DNA of 64,000 nucleotides from Coriaria nepalensis (Eukaryota > Streptophyta > Magnoliopsida > Cucurbitales > Coriariaceae): contig CP114489.1 of the NCBI GenBank assembly GCA_027186245.1, positions 1,867,501 through 1,931,500 of the forward strand. Reading direction: 5' to 3'. Below are positions 57,015-64,000 of this stretch, in pieces. The first letter of the stretch is position 1. Every line of letters starts with the position of its first letter. The notes under the pieces were generated by a model that was given only the letters and a program-made list of their open reading frames with translations, was not told where the DNA came from and ran no database searches. A program made the position numbers and the translations under genes.

Positions 57015-57557
57015 TGCAATCCCAGCTGTTGCTACATACACAATGATAAGTCTGTCGTGGTCAAACTAAAAGGTAATAATTAAGATTTTAGTTTTTAATT
57101 AAATGGTTTGTGTATTAATCAACCGGATTAAGAATCTGAAAGATACATTCAATCAACGTATGTAACGACAATTCTTCCAAAAATTCAAGTTAAAAATAAT
57201 ATAAGAATATTATATTGATTATAAGATTTATCTTTTTTTTTTTTTTTTTTACTGTGGAATTTTGTAAAACCATCAAGATTATAAGAAATCAAATTAAATT
57301 CAAATAAAAATTAAAAAAAAAAAAAAAACATATTTCTATGGATGTTCGATAATTGCTCTGGATACTTCATTGGAGAAAGCGCCGCATCTGTCAGTGCCTC
57401 TCTCCCTCTTCCTCTCTTTTTAATATTAATATTAATCTGTATTTATCATTTTCTTTTTCAACACAGCCCCAATCTCCAACGCACAGATTGATTCTCTTCA
57501 CTCGTCTCTCTCCCCACACCCATTCTTCACAGCCTCACAGGAATTTGGATAATAATA
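56630..57557. other. DELLA upstream region
   Basis: Contains an AT tract near 56827-56848, a (TAA)n microsatellite at 56975-57014, T- and A-runs near 57230-57330, and a likely CT-rich 5' leader from about 57380. No other gene recognised. Confidence 0.5.
56975..57014. repeat. (TAA)n microsatellite upstream of DELLA
   Basis: About 13 perfect units, 540 bases before the DELLA start codon. Confidence 0.95.
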
Positions 57558-59366
57558 ATGAAAAGGGAACACCATCATCTGAATCTCCACCCTCAACCAG
57601 ATCCACCGCCGTCCATCGCCGCCGGATCTATAGGCGGCGACATGGATGAGCTTTTGGCCGTTCTAGGTTACAAAGTAAGGTCATCTGACATGGCGGAAGT
57701 TGCTCAGAAACTCGAGCAGCTCGAAGAAGTCATGATGGGGAATCATCACGTTCACGGCGGAGATCAAGGCGGTGGCCTCTCTCAGCTCGCTTCTGAAACT
57801 ATCCATTACAATCCTTCTGATCTATCGACCTGGCTCGGGAGCATGATCTCGGAGCTCCATCCGGATCCGATTTTCGACCAGATTGTCACTTCTCTGTCTC
57901 ATCAGTCACAGTCATCCATCGATTTCGCCGAATCTTCCACCATAACAACCTCCATGGATTTCTCTGCAGATCAGAACTACAAACCGCCACAACAGCAGCA
58001 GCAGCAGAGTCAAGCAGAACTAGACTTCTCTTCTTCTTGCTCCGATTACGATCTCAAAGCTATTCCCGGTAAGGCTATTTATAGTAGTTCAGAAAACGCT
58101 GTTTCATCTAGAGAGAAGAAGCGGTTTAAACCTTCTCCTGGATCGGAAAATAATTTCGACTGGATCTCTAGTTTTTCTTCTTCAACAACAGCTACGACAA
58201 CAAATACGGCGACTCGTCCTGTTGTAGTCGTTGACTCACAAGAAAACGGAATCCGACTCGTTCATGCTCTAATGGCTTGCGCTGAAGCGGTTCAGCGCAA
58301 CAATCTTAACCTAGCTGAGGCTCTGGTCAAGCAGATCGGTTTCTTAGCGGTTTCTCAAGCCGGAGCCATGGGGAAGGTGGCTACCTTCTTCGCCGAAGCA
58401 TTAGCTCGTCGGATTCTTCGTCAATTTCCTCCAACTCCGCTTAATTACTCTCTCTCTAACCTGCTTCAAATGCATTTCTACGAGAGCGCTCCTTACCTAA
58501 AATTCGCCCATTTCACGGCAAATCAAGCGATTTTAGAAGCTTTTGAAGGGAAGAAACGCGTCCACGTTATCGATTTTTCGATCAACCAGGGGATGCAATG
58601 GCCGGCTCTTATACAAGCTCTAGCTCTCCGGCAGGGTGGCCCGCCGGCTTTCCGGCTGACCGGGATCGGACCTCCGGCTCCTGATAACTCCGATTACCTT
58701 CAGGAAGTTGGATGGAAGCTCGCCCAGTTGGCGGATAGGGTTCACGTCGAGTTCGAGTACAGAGGCTTTGTGGCGAATAGCATAGCAGATCTCGACTCGT
58801 CCATGCTTTATCTCAGACCGAGTCACGTCGAGTCGGTGGCGGTTAGCTCGGTTTCCGAGATGCATAAATTGTTGGCCCGGCCGGGTGCGATGGACAAGGT
58901 GTTGTCTCTGGTGAAGGAGATTAAGCCGGAGATTGTTACCGTGGTTGAGCAGGAAGCGAACCACAACGGTCCTGTTTTTCTAGACCGGTTCACTGAGTCA
59001 CTGCACTATTACTCGACTCTGTTCGACTCGTTAGAAGGATCGGTGAATAATCAGGACAAGGTCATGACGGAGATGTACTTGGGGGAGCAGATCTGTAACG
59101 TGGTGACTTGTGAAGGGGTAGACCGAGTTGAGCGGCACGAGCCCCTGATTCAGTGGCGGGCGCGGTTTGTATCGGCTGGGTTGGAACCGGTTCACCTCGG
59201 GTCCAACGCGTTCAAGCAAGCCAGTATGTTACTGGCTTTGTTCGGGAGTGGAGATGGGTACAGGGTGGAAGAGAACGATGGGTGCTTAATGCTTGGCTGG
59301 CACAGCCGCCCACTAATCGCGACGTCTGCATGGAGAGTGGGCGACACTGTGGCAGTCACTCACTGA
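57558..59366 (+). CDS. GAI: DELLA protein, GRAS family (GAI/RGA-like)
   Basis: A single intronless exon encodes 602 residues, as is usual for DELLAs. The N-terminal regulatory part has [20 protein letters not shown] (30-49) and the second motif as [13 protein letters not shown] (81-93; the common form is TVHYNP). A poly-Gln run at about 144-150 and Ser/Thr-rich linker follow. The GRAS domain shows leucine-rich regions around [20 protein letters not shown], and ends with the SAW part [13 protein letters not shown]. DELLAs repress gibberellin responses; GA-bound GID1 binds the DELLA and TVHYNP motifs and leads to SCF(SLY1)-dependent degradation. Both motifs are present, so it should be GA-responsive. 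DELLAs also bind JAZ proteins, and a JAZ gene lies in this window; that closeness is probably coincidental. Confidence 0.97.
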   Translation: MKREHHHLNLHPQPDPPPSIAAGSIGGDMDELLAVLGYKVRSSDMAEVAQKLEQLEEVMMGNHHVHGGDQGGGLSQLASETIHYNPSDLSTWLGSMISELHPDPIFDQIVTSLSHQSQSSIDFAESSTITTSMDFSADQNYKPPQQQQQQSQAELDFSSSCSDYDLKAIPGKAIYSSSENAVSSREKKRFKPSPGSENNFDWISSFSSSTTATTTNTATRPVVVVDSQENGIRLVHALMACAEAVQRNNLNLAEALVKQIGFLAVSQAGAMGKVATFFAEALARRILRQFPPTPLNYSLSNLLQMHFYESAPYLKFAHFTANQAILEAFEGKKRVHVIDFSINQGMQWPALIQALALRQGGPPAFRLTGIGPPAPDNSDYLQEVGWKLAQLADRVHVEFEYRGFVANSIADLDSSMLYLRPSHVESVAVSSVSEMHKLLARPGAMDKVLSLVKEIKPEIVTVVEQEANHNGPVFLDRFTESLHYYSTLFDSLEGSVNNQDKVMTEMYLGEQICNVVTCEGVDRVERHEPLIQWRARFVSAGLEPVHLGSNAFKQASMLLALFGSGDGYRVEENDGCLMLGWHSRPLIATSAWRVGDTVAVTH

Positions 59367-59834
59367 GTCAACTGACCGAGTACAGATTAGGTGTCCATAT
59401 CCGAGTTTTAATGGGCGAGGCTTGTTGAGGCAATATAATATACATTGTACCGGTTGTTACTTTCTGCTGCCCCACCCGTTTACTTTTTTTAAATATTTTT
59501 ACCTGGATCTTAGCGTCTTGCTTTTGAATGGGTGGATCAGAAATTTAAATAATGTATTAATGCTCTGCTTAGGTCATATGTGAATTATGGAAAGTGATTC
59601 TCCTTCTGACAAAGAAGAAAGTTTGAAGCTTTTGTTAGTTATTCAAAAAGCATTTTCGTTGTTTGACATTACATTGTGAAGGGGGGGGAAGTGCTTTATT
59701 TGAACTTATGTTGTATAAATAAATATGTTGCTGTTGTTGTTGGTGTTTCCCTTTCCACTATATTCACTCTCTTTTCGGTGACTTCAGTTCACTCTTTCTT
59801 CTTTTATATTTTTGGGTATTGAGTTTGATTTCTT

Positions 59835-59880
59835 AAAAAAAATAAAAATAAAAATAAAAATAAAAATAAAAATAAAAAAA
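59835..59880. repeat. (AAAAAT)n microsatellite
   Basis: Seven near-perfect units. Confidence 0.9.
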
Positions 59881-60967
59881 GAAAAAGTTTTTAAAAAATG
59901 CACTTGACACGTGGCCATTAAGTCAGTTTATGTTTATCATATAATATTAAAATAAAAATGCATTAGAACTAGATTGAATCAATTATCTTAAGCACGGCCC
60001 CTTGTATGTTTCTCCGTTCTCAAATCCATACTAATAGAGTCTTTAGAAACCTACTTCCTTCTAAGAGGCAGTGGAGCAGTCACTTTCTATTACGTACCAG
60101 TATTTTTAAGGTAGAAAAACATACCTTAATTCTTTACCACTTATTTGTTTGATTTGTGAGAAGTTAGAGGCCTGAAAGAAATTTGAAGACCTATAGAGCT
60201 GGGCCATGCGTGATGGGTTGGTTAGTAGTCAAAGAAAATAGAAGCCCATAGAATATTTGGGCTGGGTTATATTTTACCAGACCAGCATTCTATTCTCGTA
60301 GCCACGGCCTATTCTACATGAACTTTTGCAGCTCCCATAACATAGGCCATGCTAGAAGCCCAAGCCTTGATCCGGCTAAAGTTTTGGGTCGCAAAGGACC
60401 TGACCGTACTTGAACGGGCTAAGTGGGCAAGCAATAATAAGTTTGTTTTCCAATAATGAGGTGAAAATGACAAAGCAACATACACCAACTGAAAATGACA
60501 CCAAATCAGCTCAGAAAAACACAACAATATGATTCAAAAAGTAGGTATAATCTTATAATTTAATTTTGAGTGCAAAAATTATTACGAACGGAGTCCGGCA
60601 TGAAATGGGCCGTTTTCCTTACCACATTATAATACACACAAAAAAGTTGCGTGTTAGCGAAATGGACCTTCACTTCACATAATAAGTATTGTGATTTAAA
60701 TTTTTTTTCTTAAAGCGAAGTGGGCCCCATTAGAGGGAGAGAGGTATAATAGCAATTGTTGGCGGATGATAGATACGATTGATATGTATGATCGATCCAA
60801 AAGCGTGATCCATGTGGGTTTCTTTAATAACTATAACCTCCCTCTGCACATGGCAAGTACAAACTAAGGGCTGGCTGTCCTGGATGATTCTGGGGCGCCG
60901 CGCCCCACGATCGGTGTTTCAACTCTGACCCTTCAAATTTTCGGGCTTTAATTTAGATAGATTTTTT

Positions 60968-61414
60968 TTTAAGGATGAGTAATAGTGATTTGATTTAATT
61001 TAATATATTATATTTGTATTTAGTTGGATTGAATTAATGGATTGTTTTAAATATTTGATTTAATTAAATTCTTTATTAATATAATTTTTTTCCTTTTAAA
61101 TATTTTATTAATAAATTTTCATTAAATATAATTAAATGACTTTAGATTCTTCGTTTTTTTTTTTTTTTTTAATTTTTATATTAAATTTTCCTTAAAATAA
61201 TTTTTCATTTATTTATTTTCTTATATAATTTTTATTATTATTTTCCTTAAAATACATGAAGTAATTACTCAATTAAATTAAAAAAAATTATTTTCTATTT
61301 TCTATTTATTTTGTCAACTATATTTATTATATTTTTTAAATATATTTTTATTTATTATTTTCTTAAATAAAATTTTCAATTAATTATTTCTTAAATAATA
61401 AATAATTTATCCAT

Positions 61415-61452
<38 letters not shown>

Positions 61453-61555
61453 TAATTATATTTTAAAAAATATAATTTTTAATTAAACACATTAATATTT
61501 TATTATAATATTTAATAATACTTAATATAAATTAAGTCATCTTAAAAAAAATTTG
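60968..61555 (-). mobile_element. Second, diverged copy of the 14-kb inverted-repeat element
   Basis: Read on the minus strand, long stretches match the interior of 14151-14976 in the same order: TTAAGAAATAATTAATTGAA, then TTAATTGAGTAATTACTTCA, then AAAGTCATTTAATT and AATGAAAATTTATTAAT. The outer part on the low-coordinate side (TAAGGATGAGTAATAGTGA) is a weak echo of the terminus. The match is clearest across about 500 bases. It has a TA microsatellite at 61434-61455 not seen in the other copy. AT-richness makes chance similarity possible for short parts, but the shared order argues against that. Confidence 0.6.
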
Positions 61556-61836
61556 ACCCGGCAATTACATTTTTGTTAGTTATATTAAATTTAGCGTGTC
61601 AAATTTGCGTTATATTAATTACATTAAATTTAGCCATCAACACGCGCCACCCTGTCGACAGTACAACTAATTTTGTAGGAGGAAAACACAATAATAAAAC
61701 GGGACCAGCATCTTGGCAAACATCTCAAATTGATTACAATTAAGGTTCACCAGAATACAGCAGATACGACAAATTAAAAGAACCAACCTAGAATCAATAT
61801 AGAATTGGTTCCAAAATTATTCTTAGTAGTCTTTGC

Positions 61837-62370
61837 TCAATGGGAAGAGATTTTCAGATTGAACGACTTGTTGATCCATGACTTCCAGCTCCCACCACTT
61901 CCTTTGCGAGAACGTTCTACCACCGACTTTCCATCATCTTCCTCCTTCGCCGGCTTCGGCTTCTTGCACAGCATAAAGTTCCTCGCTCCTTGCGATCCGA
62001 TTGTTGCCCATGGGCTCAAAGCTGCATCAATAATTCAAGAAACAAAATCAATAACAAAGACAAAAATTTTCAATTTTTCTCATGAAGAGCCGATAGAAAT
62101 CGTAAATGCAGAATGAAATTGAAATTGTTAGTAATTACCGTCTGGTCCAGAATTGGGGCAGTATAGCTGAAAACCATCGATATTAGAGCCGAGAATAGGA
62201 AGGCGACCCTCACGAGCATAAGATTTGAGAGCGGTATCAATAACGGCGGCAACAAGCTCATCCTCATTGACGACAAACCGAATCGGGCCGGCGCTTCCCA
62301 GCACAGTGATGCTGATCAAGAGCCTTTTTCCCTTACCGCTCTGGTTCTTCTTCTGCTTCGATAGCAACAT
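61837..62370 (-). CDS. Small uncharacterised protein (At4g22758-like family)
   Basis: Two exons, 62370-62139 and 62021-61837, encode 138 residues. The first gives MLLSKQKKNQSGKGKRLLIS, then VLGSAGPIRFVVNEDELVAA and AREGRLPILGSNIDGFQLYC. The second gives ALSPWATIGSQGARNFMLCK, then a basic tail ending NLKISSH. The core looks like a ubiquitin-like fold (my reading), and the family is plant-specific with unknown function. The start is the only ATG of the frame near the conserved part; farther upstream the frame opens only with TTG. The splice GPD|ALSPW keeps frame. Intact. Confidence 0.82.
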
Positions 62371-62531
62371 TCTCACAAACTCAGATTGAAGTCTAAAACC
62401 CAAAATCAAAATCGCAACACCTCTTTTTTTTTTTTCCCCTTTTCTTTTTTTTTTTTTCGGATCGGAAATTAAAAGAAAAATGCAACAACGCGTCCGAGAA
62501 ATTAATCAAAGATCAAGTACTAGTAAGAGAT

Positions 62532-62684
62532 TCAGGGGTCGACACCGATGCAGCGGTAGTACCAGCCTTCCTTGCAAGATCCGAAAGCGAAAGAAGAAGC
62601 AGTAAAAGCAGGAAGAAGAGCGCTCGCCCTTGAAGTCAAAAGGGAGCGCATCAAATTACTACTACTAGTATTTTCTTCCACCAT
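62532..62684 (-). CDS. Candidate upstream ORF, 50 residues
   Basis: In the presumed 5' leader of the gene at 61837-62370, the ATG at 62684 opens a 50-codon frame ending TGA at 62532. It reads MVEENTSSSNLMRSLLTSRA, then ends GSCKEGWYYRCIGVDP. It lies 160 bases before the main start codon. It could be a regulatory uORF or chance; a spliced leader would change this. I do not recognise the peptide. Confidence 0.35.
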   Translation of the reverse strand: MVEENTSSSNLMRSLLTSRASALLPAFTASSFAFGSCKEGWYYRCIGVDP

Positions 62685-64000
62685 TCACAACGCTTTCTGG
62701 ATTTCTCTGATCAATTTTTCTTCGAGAAAGACAAGGAACAATTGAAACGTTGAGAGACGAAGAACAACCGAATCGAGAGAGATTAATCACTTGAAAACCA
62801 GATAGGCGGAGCGCGATTGAAGAAGCAAAGAGATAAAATTAGGGATCAGAAGAAAAGAGAGAGAGCGTGTACGTTAGATGAATTAGAGAAAGGGGGGGTA
62901 TTTAAAGGGTCGGTTACTGGGAAAGGTCGGGTTAGGGTTTCGCTGAGCTTTTTTGATTCGTGAAAAATATGTTTGAAAAAAACAAAAAATATATATTATT
63001 TTCCGTGTTTTGATCGGTCCCGTATTCTGCCGCCAACCTCTTCCACTGTTTAAACAGAAGACCTCAAAATGGTGCCAGAATCCAAAGAGGTATCTAGGAA
63101 TTTTATATTATATACTTTTTTATGTGCTTCATTATTATGTATATTTAATTAATTAATTAATTAATTAATTGTTTTTGATACATTTAATAATTGGCAAGGA
63201 TGAAGCATGCATGAATGAGGAACATGCTGATTCAATTGATTACATTATTAACTTTGTTTTTGGTCGCCATCTTAATATGACTTTAGACTGCACCTTCTTT
63301 CTTTCCGTTTGGAAGAGTGGTGTTACTAAGGGCATCAATTATTATTATTATTTATTTATTTATTTATTTATTAATTATTATTATTTATTATTATATACAG
63401 AGGAAGCATCTGATTCTATCTCATAATTCAAAGATCGGATCCACTTAAAAGTGACAATTTGAATGGTGCACACTTCACTTATATATACAACCATGGGATT
63501 ATTAATCGAACCATCCCATCAATTTATTTGATATGAATTTTAATTTTGAATAAATGCATATATATTTTCTCAATATTATTAACAAATTATGACTGATTAT
63601 ATAATATAGTTATATATGATATGATACAAAAATATTATATAAATAAAAATATATATTTTTGAAAGATAAAATATATGATTAATTTAATTAAAATAACTTA
63701 AAATTGCGTCTCTTAAAATAACAAATTGGTTGGCGGATAGATAAGCTGACCCGCTTCACCCGCAGGGAAGATTGCGTCTCTCATACCCGCTCACATCTGG
63801 CTCACCCCCACCGCATCTATAGTGGGGGTCAAGGCTTATGGATTTTTGCCATGGATGGGGCTTGAGGACATAGATATACCACCGCCCAAGAGCCAGCAGC
63901 AAGGGGACTCAAACTCGGGCATAGCCCGAACGATTCATCCCCCCCTTGGGGGCTTTTAGGGAAAGATATATAAGGAACACCATAAGAACTTTTAATTAAG
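62685..64000. other. Intergenic to window end
   Basis: Promoter side of the small-protein gene, then AT-rich spacer with (TTAA)n at about 63145-63168 and TTTA repeats near 63348-63375. The last 280 bases (about 63720 on) are GC-richer with inverted CCCCC/GGGGG words and may be part of a mobile element cut by the window edge. No gene recognised. Confidence 0.4.

Larger units (their letters stand above)
59367..61836. other. Intergenic with repeats and transposon relative
   Basis: DELLA 3' UTR, an (AAAAT)n tract at 59835-59880, then spacer. A copy related to the inverted-repeat element at 14 kb occupies about 60968-61555. No gene recognised. Confidence 0.5.

Noticed and set aside
57353..57649. 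98-residue frame upstream of and overlapping the DELLA start
   Set aside because: It is 5' leader in another frame; Ser/His-rich composition follows CT-rich UTR sequence.

Overview
This is nuclear DNA from a eudicot plant. Genes are split by short GT-AG introns, spacers are AT-rich with simple repeats, and the gene content is plant-specific: a DELLA protein, a JAZ/TIFY repressor, a PMEI-PME, a GH9 cellulase, two chloroplast NDH genes and a cytosolic phosphoglucomutase. I could not fix the species.

Layout. 0-8 kb (+ strand): the 3' part of a START/cyclase-type protein gene, then a PUX2-like UBX protein, then a JAZ9-like TIFY gene. 8.7-18.7 kb (- strand): a broken Mediator MED23 gene, a broken SKIP28-like F-box gene holding an inverted-repeat element, an intact LC8-type dynein light chain, and a broken PLAC8 gene. 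19.3-22.9 kb (-): a CEL1-type GH9B endoglucanase with a degenerate duplicate of its last exon behind it. 28.5-30.4 kb (+): a pectin methylesterase. 32.3-38.8 kb (-): an 18-exon cytosolic phosphoglucomutase. 40.3-42.6 kb: a foldback element of about 2.3 kb. 43.3-44.0 kb (+): an HMGA-type AT-hook protein. 45.0-46.7 kb (-): a receptor-like cytoplasmic kinase. 47.7-49.2 kb (-): a broken MyoB (GTD-binding) gene. 50.2-50.9 kb (-): CRR3. 51.8-55.1 kb (+): a TMEM214-like protein. 55.7-56.6 kb (-): a broken NDH-L gene. 57.6-59.4 kb (+): a DELLA protein. 61.8-62.4 kb (-): a small uncharacterised protein, with a candidate upstream ORF.

The order recalls several Arabidopsis blocks that I know from memory: At1g23190-23230 (PGM3, PME, GH9B6, dynein light chain, MED23), At1g70700-70770 (JAZ9, CEL1, PGM2, kinase, MyoB2, NDH-L, TMEM214-like), and At2g01570-01650 with At1g14900-14920 (RGA/GAI, CRR3, SKIP28, PUX2, HMGA). 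Here they sit interleaved in one segment.

Five recognisable genes are broken while their neighbours are intact. This fits a duplicated segment losing genes after a genome duplication, with working MED23 and NDH-L copies elsewhere; that is inference. Exons were set by hand from reading frame, splice sites and remembered family sequence, and no search was run. I found no new multi-gene system. The most unusual non-genic object is the foldback element.
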